Below are positions 1-8,597 of a stretch of 32,423 bases of DNA, piece after piece. Position 1 is the first letter of the stretch; every line of letters begins with the position of its first letter. A model generated the notes under the pieces. It did not search any database. It was given only the letters and a program-made list of their open reading frames with translations, and was not told where the DNA came from. Where the stretch lies: the IMG/VR virus record IMGVR_UViG_3300046718_000204, positions 1-32,423 of that record. The stretch is one strand, 5' to 3'. This stretch comes from a virus. The position numbers and the translations under genes were made by a program.

Positions 1-1361
1 GGCCCTTCCCGCGGCCAGTCAACCGTGGGCGGCGGGGGTGGACCGCCACCGGGCGGGCTCGACGGCGAGAAGTACGGGACCTCCGCCCACCACATCCACA
101 AGCCGTCGCGGGGACCTTTGGCGAAGGCGTGCTGCGCGATCGGGTTCCACGTCAGGTGGACCTTCGACATCAGCGGGTAGCTCGGCGGGAACGGGTAGTC
201 CCCCTCGAAGAACAGCGGCCCGTCGTACTTCTGGTCGCGGAAGAAGTAGGCGCCGGTGCTGACGTGCGCGGAGTTGACCGGGTGCCCGTCGCCGTCGACG
301 CCGTGGTTGTGCTTGTCGACCTGATGCCCGGCGTGGATCGGTCCGTAGCCGCGCATCGCGGCCATCAGGGCGACGGCGTGCCCGCCGGTGCGCGTCGGCG
401 AGAAGGTGCCGAAGCTGTTGGGCGCCTGCTCGCCGTTGCCGTTGCCGTCGGTCGACAGGCCGGCGCCGTACGTGCCGGCGTTGCTGCCGCCGCCCGTGCT
501 GACTCGCGCGTTCAGGGACCCGCCGTTCGGCGTCGTCGGGCCGCCAGTCGGCGTGGTCGGCGGCGGCGGACCGTTGGGCGTCACCGGCCCGCTGCCCCCT
601 CCGCCGGTGGCGACGCCGCCGACGACCTGCGCGAAGATGGCACCGAGGCCGGCGATCGAGTCTTGCACGGACAGCGAGTAGTTGAGCGCCAGGACGTTGC
701 GGTCGAACACGGCCGAGTTGCCGCCGGTGATGACGCGCACGAGCGACTGCAGCCGCGCGTGCCGGCCGCCGACGCCCGGCTGCGTGCTGCCGCCCATGCA
801 GATTTCGCCGGTCGGCTGCAGGTCGACGACCAGCGTGCCGCACTCGCCCGGGCCGTTGGCGCTCGGCGCGATCAGTCGCGGGTCGGCCCACATCGCCAGC
901 GAGTGCTGCGCGCTCTCCTCGGTGCCGCCGATGCCGAGCAGCAGGGCGCCGCGCGGGCGCGACTGGAAGCCGACGGGCCAGGACAACGCTTTCCGCACGA
1001 AGCGCGAGTCGTTGTTGAATAGCCGGTCGCGGATCGGCTGCGAGACGCCGGCGTAGCGGTCGGCGGTCGACAACTGCACCGTGCCGAAGACCTGCGACCA
1101 TGCGCCGTTGCCGCGCACCGATCGGTCGCGCGTCTGCCAGAAGAACCACGGGTGCACGTCGCCGATCGTGCCCATGCCGTTCTCTTGGCCGACTTCCACC
1201 CACAGCGAGTCGCTGCTCTGCGTGCGCGTCGGGTTGTTCAGCGTGACGATGCGTGCGCCGGCGATCGACTGCCGCACCGACACCGGGACCATGTTCTGCG
1301 CCGCGGAGAAGTCCTGCAGCGGGAAGTAGCCAAGGTCTGCCCTGTCGGATATGCGCGTCAT
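1..1361 (-). CDS. Putative tail fibre / tail tip protein, 3'-truncated by the window edge
   Basis: The frame opens with an ATG at 1361 that overlaps the TGA of the upstream gene (ATGA). It stays open to base 1, so at least 453 residues are present and the C-terminus is missing. The first 230 or so residues look like a folded domain with many Trp, Gly and Asn. Next comes a low-complexity linker rich in Gly, Pro and Thr (repeats of the type TPNGG and PPPPTTPTGG) at about 258-285, then a Gly/Asn/Ser segment. The next part has clustered His and Asp (GHQVDKHNHGVDGDGH) at about 328-343, then an aromatic-rich tail. His/Asp clusters of this kind occur in metal-binding trimeric phage fibre tips, but I do not recognise a family. 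Its position as last gene of the tail module, after the hub-like protein, supports a distal tail role. Function is inferred from context. Confidence 0.6.
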   Translation of the reverse strand, partial: MTRISDRADLGYFPLQDFSAAQNMVPVSVRQSIAGARIVTLNNPTRTQSSDSLWVEVGQENGMGTIGDVHPWFFWQTRDRSVRGNGAWSQVFGTVQLSTADRYAGVSQPIRDRLFNNDSRFVRKALSWPVGFQSRPRGALLLGIGGTEESAQHSLAMWADPRLIAPSANGPGECGTLVVDLQPTGEICMGGSTQPGVGGRHARLQSLVRVITGGNSAVFDRNVLALNYSLSVQDSIAGLGAIFAQVVGGVATGGGGSGPVTPNGPPPPTTPTGGPTTPNGGSLNARVSTGGGSNAGTYGAGLSTDGNGNGEQAPNSFGTFSPTRTGGHAVALMAAMRGYGPIHAGHQVDKHNHGVDGDGHPVNSAHVSTGAYFFRDQKYDGPLFFEGDYPFPPSYPLMSKVHLTWNPIAQHAFAKGPRDGLWMWWAEVPYFSPSSPPGGGPPPPPTVDWPREG

Positions 1362-3613
1362 CGTTCGAGAACCTTCAGCACGATGGAGCGGACAGAGTCG
1401 GGCATCAACGAGAATCGCGAGATGGGCCGCTGCCGACCCGGGAACGACAGCACGACGTCAACCTTGCCGCTCGGCGCGGACTCGACTCGGATGGCCGCCG
1501 CGTCCATGTTGCCGACGAGCTTCAGGCCGCCGGACTGCCGCGGCAACACAGTTGCGATGTCGCCCTGGAGACTGTCAGCGAAGTGGGCGTAGAGTTCCGC
1601 GGCGAGCGCCTGCGCGTGCGCCGTCAGATGCCGCGTCTTGTTGCCCTCGTTGCCCTCGTTCACCAGCAGGAAGCCGGGCAGCGTCGGCTGCGCGCCGAGC
1701 AGCACGTCGTCCTGGTTGTCGGTCAGGCCGAGCAGCTTCTGCAGCGTGGTCGATGCCTGCACGTCGTCCTGCCAAGCGAAGCGCGCGGTCATCTCCGTCG
1801 GCGCTACGAACACTTCGAGTTCGGGACCCTCGCCGTCCTGGATGGTGAAGTTCTGCGTGCTGAACAGCGGGCGCACGTCCTTGGCGGTGACCTCGACGCG
1901 GTGGAACTGCAGCGTGCCGTTCGGGGCTGCCGGTACGATCGTGAGCATGATCTTGCTCTTCATCGTGTTCGACAGGTTGACGCCGGTCGGCGTGCTGGTC
2001 ACGCGGAAGCCGAAGCCCGTCGGCTTGACGTCTTGCTGAGCCAAGTCGCGGGTAACGCCGGTCATCGTGTTGGCGTCGTCTACGATCAGGCACGGGAACG
2101 TTGCCCCGGTGGTGCCGAAGGGCGACTGGATCGTCTCGACGTGCAGGATCCCCAGCTCGTCGTCCAGGATCTCGACACTCTGCGGCCCCGGCGTCGTGTC
2201 GATGATCCGCTTGCCGGTCGCCACCGACTCGTTCAGGTAATCGACGTTGCGTGTCACGGTGTAGCCAGCCGCGTCGACGCCGGCCGGTGCCGCCATCTGC
2301 TGGCCCTTCTGCGACGGCGCGATGCAGAGCTGTCCCCACACCGCCGCGGGCGCGCGGGCACCGGTCACCGGATCGAGCAGCGCCGCGCGCACCGGGTAGA
2401 TCGCGCGGATGCGCTCCATGTAGCGCCGGGTGATGCGGAACGTCCGGCGCAGGTGCTCATAGACCGCCTGCACCCGTTGCGCAGCATTGGACGTCTCAAG
2501 CTGGTCGATGTTGCCCTGGTTGCCGTGCACGCCGAGCACGCCTTCGAGTCCGCCCAGCATGAAGTAGTGCCGGATATTCTCGAAGGTCCACGGCCCGGAG
2601 TTGCTCGCCCTGGTGGAGTCGGCCCACGCCAACCACTTGTCGACGCGCACCCAGTTTCCAGGCGCGAGCGTCTTCGGCACGACGCGGTCTTGCTGCGGGT
2701 CGTACTCACTGATCTGCGTGGCGATGTCCACCGTCGGCAGCACGTTCTCCAGGAACGGCTCGTTACGGTTCGGCGTCGCCTGCGTCGGGCCATAGTCGTC
2801 GCTATAGGTGAAGAGGCACTCCAGCTCGCGCACGTAGTTGACGATGATCTTGCTCGGGCGGATCTGCTTCCGGTCGACGAAGGCGTCGCGCTCGCCGGCG
2901 TAGGTCGACTGGTACTGATCGCGGTACGCCTGCGCCGCCTGCAGGTCGGTGCCGTTGAAGATGACCGCGGTGCCGTCGACGTCGATGTATACCTCGGCGC
3001 CGGGCACGTAGGACATGATCCGCGCCAGCGCCGCGTCGCCCTGGTCGCGCAGCGAGACGCCTTGGATCGTGAGCTGCCCGACGCTGGAACTGCTGCCGCC
3101 GGTCGGGAAACTGTCGACGCGGTAGCCACCGGTGCCGCGGTCCTCCAGGATCCTCAGCACTTCTTCGATGGCCTGCTGCGCCGACCACCGGCCGCCGTCG
3201 TCGGTCAGGCTGTAGGCGAGGTAGTCGAACGAGTCGGCGTTGACCTGGAGTTCCGGGAGCGACCCGTGCGAGACGGTCTTGGTGCCGGTCTTGCGCGGCA
3301 TGTTGAAGTCGCGCGCGACGAGGTTGTAGGCCCACAGCCACCGCTTGTCGGCGACCACGAAGGCGATGCGGGTCGGCGAGCTGCTCGGCGCTTCGTGCAG
3401 GATGTAGACCTTCTTCACCGTCGTCGTCGCGCCACGGCTGTCGGTGATCGACAGCGTCAGCGGTTTGCCCTTCTTCGCCCGGAGCTGGTCCCAGTCGCTG
3501 CGGTGCACGGACATGACCGTCGTGTAGGGGTGCACGCCGGTCGTCAGTTGCCAGACGATCCCCTCGTTGCCGGCGAGCACGACGCCGTCGAGCGTGATCT
3601 CGGCCTTATCCAT
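1358..3613 (-). CDS. Probable baseplate hub / tail protein (751 aa)
   Basis: The ATG at 3613 (MDKAEITLDG) is chosen because it overlaps the end of the previous gene by 8 bases; an in-frame start further upstream (near 3643) would lie deeper inside that gene. The protein is 751 residues, soluble and beta-rich, with no signal peptide or membrane segment. The N-terminal 250 residues (short beta-strand pattern, then VADKRWLWAYNLVARDFN near 88-105) resemble the baseplate-hub class of phage tail proteins, which form a ring at the tail tip and carry the fibre or spike. This is resemblance in pattern and position, not a firm family match. It sits between a 491-residue beta-rich tail protein and the terminal fibre-like gene, which is where hub proteins normally lie. 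The stop overlaps the next ATG by four bases, indicating translational coupling. Confidence 0.55.
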   Translation of the reverse strand: MDKAEITLDGVVLAGNEGIVWQLTTGVHPYTTVMSVHRSDWDQLRAKKGKPLTLSITDSRGATTTVKKVYILHEAPSSSPTRIAFVVADKRWLWAYNLVARDFNMPRKTGTKTVSHGSLPELQVNADSFDYLAYSLTDDGGRWSAQQAIEEVLRILEDRGTGGYRVDSFPTGGSSSSVGQLTIQGVSLRDQGDAALARIMSYVPGAEVYIDVDGTAVIFNGTDLQAAQAYRDQYQSTYAGERDAFVDRKQIRPSKIIVNYVRELECLFTYSDDYGPTQATPNRNEPFLENVLPTVDIATQISEYDPQQDRVVPKTLAPGNWVRVDKWLAWADSTRASNSGPWTFENIRHYFMLGGLEGVLGVHGNQGNIDQLETSNAAQRVQAVYEHLRRTFRITRRYMERIRAIYPVRAALLDPVTGARAPAAVWGQLCIAPSQKGQQMAAPAGVDAAGYTVTRNVDYLNESVATGKRIIDTTPGPQSVEILDDELGILHVETIQSPFGTTGATFPCLIVDDANTMTGVTRDLAQQDVKPTGFGFRVTSTPTGVNLSNTMKSKIMLTIVPAAPNGTLQFHRVEVTAKDVRPLFSTQNFTIQDGEGPELEVFVAPTEMTARFAWQDDVQASTTLQKLLGLTDNQDDVLLGAQPTLPGFLLVNEGNEGNKTRHLTAHAQALAAELYAHFADSLQGDIATVLPRQSGGLKLVGNMDAAAIRVESAPSGKVDVVLSFPGRQRPISRFSLMPDSVRSIVLKVLER

Positions 3614-5081
3614 TGGGCGTGATCGCGCCGCGCCTGCCGCCACCGCTCTGCGTGATCGTGCGCTGCGGGTTGCGGTGGAAGCGCTCGACGACGGTCTCCG
3701 TCAGGGTGCACATTGCTAGCTGCGTGCCGTTCGACGGGTCACCGACGAAGGACGGCACCGCCTCGCTGGACGACGAGACCATGTTCCAGCCGCTGAGGTT
3801 GACGCGCGTCCCCGGCCGGTTGTCCGGCCCCGGCTCGTCGGTGACGGTGTCCGTGAACAGCCCGGCATCGTTGGCGAACGGGTCCTCGGACAGCCGCAGC
3901 TTCGGCGCCTCGAAGCCGAGCACGGTGACGCGGCGGGTAAAGACGCGCTCCAGCACCAGCCAGCCGACGTCGGCGTAGGCGCTCAGCTCGTCGGCTTGGT
4001 GCGTGTAGGTATAGTTGATCTGACGCGACTCGCGGTAGGCCACCGAGTAGCTGGCCTCGACCGTCCGCGCGCCGCGCGCGGCTTGGTAGAGGAAGGTGAA
4101 CGACGCCGCGATGCGCTTCGTGGTCTCGCTGTAGGCGGTCTGCAGGTCGGTGATGCAGAACACCCTCGGCGAGAAGTCGGCCTGAAACAGCGCGATGATC
4201 GTGGCGCGGATCTTGTTCAGGTAGACGGCCTGCAGGTTCGTCGTCTGCAGCGTGTCGACCGCGCAGTCGAACCGGCCGTTGACGACCCTGAGGCGCTCCA
4301 GGGAGCGGATGGCGTCACCGTTGGCGTAGTGGACGTCCTCGACGTACTGGATGTTGTGGTCCTTGATCTCCGGGTCGTTGAAGTTGGCGCCGAGGAACGT
4401 GTTCTGCGGCGCCAGCAGCTCGACGTACTGCCGGCTGAAGTTGCAGACGTGCGTGTACGGCGTCGTGCCGCCGGTGCGCTCGCGGTCGCGCGAGTGCTCC
4501 TCCTTCACCAGCTCGAAGATGGACGCCGGCGCGATCTTCAGGAGGTAGCGCGCGAGGTCGGCGTCGCTCTGCGCGAAGTAGTTCGAGACGGCGTCGCCGG
4601 CAGTCGACGCGGTGTAGGTGCCGCGGAACGTGACGGTAGTCTGGCTGCTCGGCGAGTTGTCGACGTGGACTTCCAGGTTGCGCAGGCCGGCGTCGTTGAC
4701 GTTGTCCGCCGGCAGCTCGCCCTGGATCGTGACCGTGTAGAGGCGCGAGAACGACTTGTCGCTGGCCGGGTCGCCGCTCTTGACGCAGCTCGACGTGACG
4801 TGCAGCAGCGTCTGCCCTACCAAGTAGGTCCAAGCGTTGCCGTTCAGGTTGATGGAAAGCGTGTCGCCGAACGTCAGGCGCCGGCGGAAAGTCGACTCCA
4901 GGAAGTCGCTGCGCGATTGCAGCGTGGCGTGGTCCGGCGCCGTGATGACCACCGCGAAGACCACCCGGAACGCCTCGTAGCTCTTCTCGATCGTGTAGGG
5001 GTTGTGGAGCTGGTAGTCGGTCGACGAGCCGCCGATCGTCACCCCGCCGAACGTGATCGAGAAGATGTTGAGGGCGGACAT
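3606..5081 (-). CDS. Tail / baseplate structural protein of unknown family (491 aa)
   Basis: Starts at ATG 5081, two bases after the stop of the preceding gene. It is 491 residues, beta-rich, and has no signal peptide or transmembrane segment. The N-terminal part (about 1-130) alternates short beta-strands with turns and includes FRRRLTFGDTLSINLNG near 85-101. A second similar beta-rich block follows near 265-370, so the protein may contain two related tail-tube or distal-tail-like domains. The last 60 residues are rich in Ser, Gly, Arg and Asn and probably flexible. I do not recognise a named family. Its place directly after the tape-measure-position genes and before the hub-like gene suggests a distal tail or baseplate component. 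Confidence 0.55.
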   Translation of the reverse strand: MSALNIFSITFGGVTIGGSSTDYQLHNPYTIEKSYEAFRVVFAVVITAPDHATLQSRSDFLESTFRRRLTFGDTLSINLNGNAWTYLVGQTLLHVTSSCVKSGDPASDKSFSRLYTVTIQGELPADNVNDAGLRNLEVHVDNSPSSQTTVTFRGTYTASTAGDAVSNYFAQSDADLARYLLKIAPASIFELVKEEHSRDRERTGGTTPYTHVCNFSRQYVELLAPQNTFLGANFNDPEIKDHNIQYVEDVHYANGDAIRSLERLRVVNGRFDCAVDTLQTTNLQAVYLNKIRATIIALFQADFSPRVFCITDLQTAYSETTKRIAASFTFLYQAARGARTVEASYSVAYRESRQINYTYTHQADELSAYADVGWLVLERVFTRRVTVLGFEAPKLRLSEDPFANDAGLFTDTVTDEPGPDNRPGTRVNLSGWNMVSSSSEAVPSFVGDPSNGTQLAMCTLTETVVERFHRNPQRTITQSGGGRRGAITPNG

Positions 5082-5083
5082 GG

Positions 5084-5680
5084 TCAGTGGTGGTTCTTGA
5101 CCGCGGAGACGATCTTGTCGCCGAGGTGGTCGAAGCCCTCGGCGATCTTGCCCAGGATCTTCTCGACGAAGCCGGCGACGTCGACGGCGTCCTTGCGAAA
5201 CTGCGGGTCAGCCTCGATCTGCTGGATGCCCTTCTCCTTGAGGAAGTTCCTGGCGAACTGCGCGTCGTAGCTCGCCTTGGCCTGCGCGGGGAGACCGCTG
5301 CGCCCCGTCTGGTAGGCGAAGGTATCCTCGACGGACTTGCGCGCCTGCATCGACGCACGCGCCTCCGCCGGCATGTTACCGAAGGCGGCCATCTCCAACT
5401 GCGTGCCTGTCGCCCCGAACTTCTCGCCGATGATGTCGCCGAAGCCGCTGACACTCGGACCGAGCAGCGGGCGCGATAGCCCGATGGCCGCGGCGATGCC
5501 CGCGATCTTACCGAGCCCGAAGCCCCCGATTCCGCCGCCTCCCCCTCCGCCACCGGCCGGCGCTGTGGACCCGGTCGACGTCGAGCCGCCGCCCTGCCCG
5601 GAGCCGAGGCCGAGCGAGTTGAGCGCGGTCTGCGCGTCCTTGGTATCCAGCACCACGCGGATCTTGACGTCGTCGCTCAC
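5084..5680 (-). CDS. Short tape-measure-like protein B (198 aa)
   Basis: GTG start at 5680 overlaps the upstream TGA (GTGA). The N-terminus, DDVKIRVVLDTKDAQTALNSL, has the beta-strand-then-helix pattern common at the start of phage tape-measure proteins. A Gly/Ser/Thr linker with an eight-Gly run follows at about 26-52. Next is a short hydrophobic stretch, GKIAGIAAAIGL (about 57-68), that could insert in a membrane, and then a helical half. The first residues resemble the N-terminus of the preceding gene product (DDATIRVVFDGEE), which suggests that the two share a domain or arose by duplication. At 198 residues it is far shorter than typical tape-measure proteins (600 residues or more). Tape-measure function is inferred from position, N-terminus and hydrophobic segment. 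Confidence 0.5.
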   Translation of the reverse strand: MSDDVKIRVVLDTKDAQTALNSLGLGSGQGGGSTSTGSTAPAGGGGGGGGIGGFGLGKIAGIAAAIGLSRPLLGPSVSGFGDIIGEKFGATGTQLEMAAFGNMPAEARASMQARKSVEDTFAYQTGRSGLPAQAKASYDAQFARNFLKEKGIQQIEADPQFRKDAVDVAGFVEKILGKIAEGFDHLGDKIVSAVKNHH

Positions 5681-6324
5681 CGCGCGCTCCCGAAGGCCGA
5701 CTCGGCCTCCTGCATGCCGCGAACAAAGCGGTCGATCGCCGGTTTCAGGATGGAGTTCCAGGCACCCTTCGCGGCTTCGGCCGCTCGCTCGGCGATCATG
5801 TCGATCGCGCCGTTCACGGGGAACGCCTGCCGGAGCTTGGACAAGCCACGCTCCTTGGTCAGCTCGCGCTGGTAGTAGTTTAGACCGATGTTGGCAATGT
5901 CGTCGGGCACCGAGCCCCGGCGGCCGACGGCGAGCATCACGTCCTCGTGCGACTCCAGGTACTCGCGCGTGTGGCGCTTGGCGCGGGCCTTGTCGTCCTC
6001 GTCGCCGAAGATCATCTGATTCAGTTCCTCGCCGGTGCCGGCCAGCGGCTTGCCGGTCGCCAGTCTGGTAACGGCCAGAGCTGCGAAGGTGGCGACAGCC
6101 ACCGGCGATGTCGCGGCGGTGGCAAGGACGCCGAACGCCTCGCCGAGAATGCCGCCACCGGCGGCCGTCTGTGCGGCGCCGCGGCCGACGCGCATGGCTC
6201 GGCGACGCGCGCCGGTGACGAACTGCTGCCGCACCGTCGCGGCGCGGACGATCGGCGCCGTCGGGGGCTTCGAGCGTTCCTCGCCGTCGAAGACGACGCG
6301 GATAGTGGCGTCGTCGCGGCTCAT
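5677..6324 (-). CDS. Short tape-measure-like protein A (215 aa)
   Basis: ATG at 6324 overlaps the upstream stop by four bases. The N-terminus (SRDDATIRVVFDGEE) parallels that of the next gene product (SDDVKIRVVLD). A basic segment rich in Arg (residues 27-49) is followed by an Ala/Gly/Thr-rich hydrophobic stretch (about 50-88, including SPVAVATFAALAVTRLA), which could be one or two membrane-interacting helices. The C-terminal half is charged and helical. Sizes and order (tube-like, small protein, terminator-like, this pair, then baseplate) place it where a single long tape-measure gene normally lies. I see no frameshift that would join the two genes, because both have in-frame coupled starts. 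Function is inferred. Confidence 0.5.
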   Translation of the reverse strand: MSRDDATIRVVFDGEERSKPPTAPIVRAATVRQQFVTGARRRAMRVGRGAAQTAAGGGILGEAFGVLATAATSPVAVATFAALAVTRLATGKPLAGTGEELNQMIFGDEDDKARAKRHTREYLESHEDVMLAVGRRGSVPDDIANIGLNYYQRELTKERGLSKLRQAFPVNGAIDMIAERAAEAAKGAWNSILKPAIDRFVRGMQEAESAFGSAR

Positions 6325-7103
6325 GTCGTGAAGAAGCAGCCGACCGCGCTAGGGTCGCTGCTCGCCTCCGGGGTCGTCAGGCCGCGCGGGTGGTAGTCCG
6401 CGACGACCGAGTAGGTTCGGCCCGGCTGCGTAACGACGGGGCTGAACGGCACCGTGCCGGTGTAGGCGACGCCCTCGAAGTCCGCCGCGTCCGTCGCTGG
6501 CGTCGTGCCGGTGACGTAGCCGATGCGGAACTGCAGGAAGTCGAAGCGAGCCGAGCACTGCTCGCCGAACCAAGAGAAGGTGTCGCCGACCAGCCTGAAG
6601 AGCTGCGGCGGCTGGTGGTTCTTCTGCGACGTGCAGAGCGCGGTGACGGTGAACTGCTCGGCGACGACGTGCCGACCGTTCGCCAGCGTATAGGGCGCGG
6701 CGGTCGCGGAGCCGGAGACGATCAGCGGCGCACCATCTACCCCGGTCAGCCGCTGCACGGCGACGCGCACGCGCTCCGCGACTTCAGCCGAGCCTGCTCC
6801 GCCGCTGGCCGCGGCGTCGACGCGCGAGGCGCCGATGATCGCCTGCTCGCCGAGCGGGTCGCCGGCGACGTTGACGACCGTCACCACGGAGAAGTCTTGC
6901 AGGATCAGGTCCGGGTCGTCGGAGTCAGCCTTGCCGTCGTTGATCGTGACGAAGGCGAAGGGGAAGCGCCCCGGCAAAGCTTTCTCGTCAGGCTGCGTGC
7001 CGGCGTAGACGAAGACCGAATGGCCGAAGACGACGGAGCCACCGGGCCAAGTGACCTTCTGTAGCAGGCTCTTGAGCTGCTGGGCCATCTGCCACGGGTT
7101 CAC
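6321..7103 (-). CDS. Putative tail terminator / tail completion protein (260 aa)
   Basis: GTG start at 7103 overlaps the upstream TGA. The first 160 residues contain an N-terminal helix (PWQMAQQLKSLLQKV) and a PFAFVTINDGKAD motif, followed by alternating strands (FSVVTVVNVAG). This resembles the alpha/beta fold of phage tail terminator proteins, which cap the tail tube. The C-terminal 100 residues form a separate beta-rich segment that includes FRLVGDTFSWFGEQCSARFD. The position just before the tape-measure-like pair is compatible with a tail completion role. No named family is recognised with certainty. Confidence 0.4.
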   Translation of the reverse strand: MNPWQMAQQLKSLLQKVTWPGGSVVFGHSVFVYAGTQPDEKALPGRFPFAFVTINDGKADSDDPDLILQDFSVVTVVNVAGDPLGEQAIIGASRVDAAASGGAGSAEVAERVRVAVQRLTGVDGAPLIVSGSATAAPYTLANGRHVVAEQFTVTALCTSQKNHQPPQLFRLVGDTFSWFGEQCSARFDFLQFRIGYVTGTTPATDAADFEGVAYTGTVPFSPVVTQPGRTYSVVADYHPRGLTTPEASSDPSAVGCFFTT

Positions 7104-7453
7104 TGCGGACCCCCGCGTGCCCCGATGCCGGCCATCGTCGGTCGCTTCTCAGCAGGCTTGCCGCTCGCGAGCTTGGCCAGGAGCCCGTCGACCACCGCGG
7201 TTGTCAGAGCGACGTCGTCGCCACCGTGCGCAGCGATGCCTGCCTGCGCGGCGCCAGGGTTCGCCAGCGCGTGGCCGAACATGACGGCCATGTCCAGCAA
7301 GTAGGCGTCGCCGATCGATGCGAGGTGCTCGCGCTCGACGTCCGAAAGCGCGAAGAACGGCGCCCACGGCGGCCGGTGCGCGCGCAACCATTGGCCGAAC
7401 GACGTCGCGTTGACCTCGGTTTCCTGCGCCTGCTTCTTGCGGAAAGGCCACAT
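7100..7453 (-). CDS. Small tail-module protein, unknown function (117 aa)
   Basis: ATG at 7453 (MWPFRKKQAQE) shares one base with the upstream stop (TGATG arrangement), which decides the start. The product is 117 residues and mainly helical, with a basic N-terminus, a central hydrophobic helix (DAYLLDMAVMFGHALANPG) and a Gly-rich C-terminus ending GIGARGGPQ. It sits directly after the tube-like gene, where many phages encode tail assembly chaperones, but nothing in the sequence proves that role and I see no slippery frameshift heptamer. Treat it as a hypothetical tail-module protein. Confidence 0.55.
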   Translation of the reverse strand: MWPFRKKQAQETEVNATSFGQWLRAHRPPWAPFFALSDVEREHLASIGDAYLLDMAVMFGHALANPGAAQAGIAAHGGDDVALTTAVVDGLLAKLASGKPAEKRPTMAGIGARGGPQ

Positions 7454-8007
7454 CAGAGCGTCAGGTCGGCGAGCCGGCCCAGCTTGAGGATACGCGCCTG
7501 CTCGTCGCGCAGGCACTCGATTGCGACCGGCAGCCCGAACTCGTCGCTGCGCCGGAACGCCAGCTCGACGCCGTCGGCCCAGTCGGCGATGCCTGCATAG
7601 ATCAAGACGGCCGGGTGGTCGACGACGTTGTCGGGCACGTAGAGCAGCACCTTCCTGCGCGCGTAGCCGGAATAGCCAGGACCCTGGCCGGCCGGGACCT
7701 CCAACATCGCATGCCCCGAGACCGCGCCCTTGCTGAAGCTGTAGGGGAACAGCTGCTCCACGGCGTCGTCGTCCATGCCCCGCAGGATGCAGCCGAAAAC
7801 GTAGTGCTGGTCGTCCTCCAGCACGTCCGTCGACTCGCCGAGCCCCTCGGCGTAGACACGGAACCTGGAGCTGAGCGACTTCAGCACGACGTCGCGCGAC
7901 TTGCCGAGCGCCTTGCCACCGAAGGGGAAGTCGAGCGTCAGGTTCGTCGGTGAGACGACGAGCCGCCCGGGCGCGCGGATCACATGGTTGACGTTGCCGG
8001 CGCTCAC
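7453..8007 (-). CDS. Probable tail tube-like protein (184 aa)
   Basis: GTG at 8007 overlaps the TGA of the gpG-like gene (GTGA); this coupling is the reason for the start. The 184-residue product is beta-rich, with an N-terminal segment APGRLVVSPTNLTLDFPFGG, a central region with DDDAVEQLFPYSF, and a C-terminal block in which LIYAGIADWADGVELAF is followed by LRDEQARILKLGRLADLTL. This spacing of a Pro-Thr-Asp/Asn-Leu start and an Asp...Gly-(R/K)-Leu-x-Asp-Leu end resembles phage tail tube subunits. The assignment is pattern-based. The position after the gpG-like completion protein and before the tape-measure-like genes agrees with a tube protein. Confidence 0.45.
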   Translation of the reverse strand: MSAGNVNHVIRAPGRLVVSPTNLTLDFPFGGKALGKSRDVVLKSLSSRFRVYAEGLGESTDVLEDDQHYVFGCILRGMDDDAVEQLFPYSFSKGAVSGHAMLEVPAGQGPGYSGYARRKVLLYVPDNVVDHPAVLIYAGIADWADGVELAFRRSDEFGLPVAIECLRDEQARILKLGRLADLTL

Positions 8008-8594
8008 GGCTTCGGCTCCCGGACTTCGATCCCGACTGTGTAGCGGATCGCCTTGCGCGAGTCCTCGGTGATGCCGAGGAACGGCCGCGCCGGCACGTCG
8101 TGCGACAGCGTCTTGTTCAGGTAGCGCCGGTTCAGCAGCCAGCCGAGCTGGCGCTTCAGCAGCGTCGACTGCTTCGACAGCCAGTCCCACAGCGAGGACC
8201 GCACCTGCGGCGTGATCTTGGCACTCTCCACCTTGCCGCCCTTCTGGTGCACCGCCGCGTACTCGACGTTGGTGCCGACCTCGACGGCGTTCTTGCCGAT
8301 GACGCGGAAGGCGATCGACTGCGCGAGGCGCCCGGTGTCGCGCAGCGCCGGGCGCGGCTCGAAGCGGCGCGCCGGCGGGGCGGCCTTGCCGGCGGCGAAG
8401 TCCGCGAGGATGCCGAAGACGTTCGGCACCGAGCGTGCAGGCCACGGCTTGCCGTCGAAGCCCTGCGACTTGAACGCCTTCTGGCTGTCAGCGACGAGTA
8501 TGGCGCCGATCTGCTTCAGCGCGCGCTCGGGAGCCGCGAGCACCTTGGCGATGCGGTCCAGCTTCGCACCGCGGTCGAAGACGAGTCGGACCAC
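8004..8594 (-). CDS. Mu gpG-like virion morphogenesis (tail completion) protein
   Basis: GTG at 8594 follows the preceding stop by three bases. The 196-residue product matches the Mu gpG / P2 gpS type 'phage virion morphogenesis' family in size and features. It has an N-terminal helix, a DSQKAFKSQGFDGKPWPA segment (about 36-53), an ALRDTGRLAQSIAFRV motif (about 83-98), a VEVGTNVEYAAVHQKGG motif (about 104-120), and a C-terminal ARPFLGITED motif. The 'L-R-D-T-G-x-L' and 'G-T-N-x-x-Y-A-x-x-H-Q-x-G' signatures are the hallmark of this family. These proteins help complete the head-tail joint or the tail. The central region (AAPPARRFEPRPA) is unusually Pro/Arg-rich. Confidence 0.85.
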   Translation of the reverse strand: MVRLVFDRGAKLDRIAKVLAAPERALKQIGAILVADSQKAFKSQGFDGKPWPARSVPNVFGILADFAAGKAAPPARRFEPRPALRDTGRLAQSIAFRVIGKNAVEVGTNVEYAAVHQKGGKVESAKITPQVRSSLWDWLSKQSTLLKRQLGWLLNRRYLNKTLSHDVPARPFLGITEDSRKAIRYTVGIEVREPKP

Positions 8595-8597
8595 GGG

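Noticed and set aside
1253-3622. 789-codon open frame on the plus strand
   Set aside because: It lies opposite a well-supported hub-like gene and has an Arg/Val/Asp-rich translation without domain pattern. It is a by-product of high GC at third codon positions.
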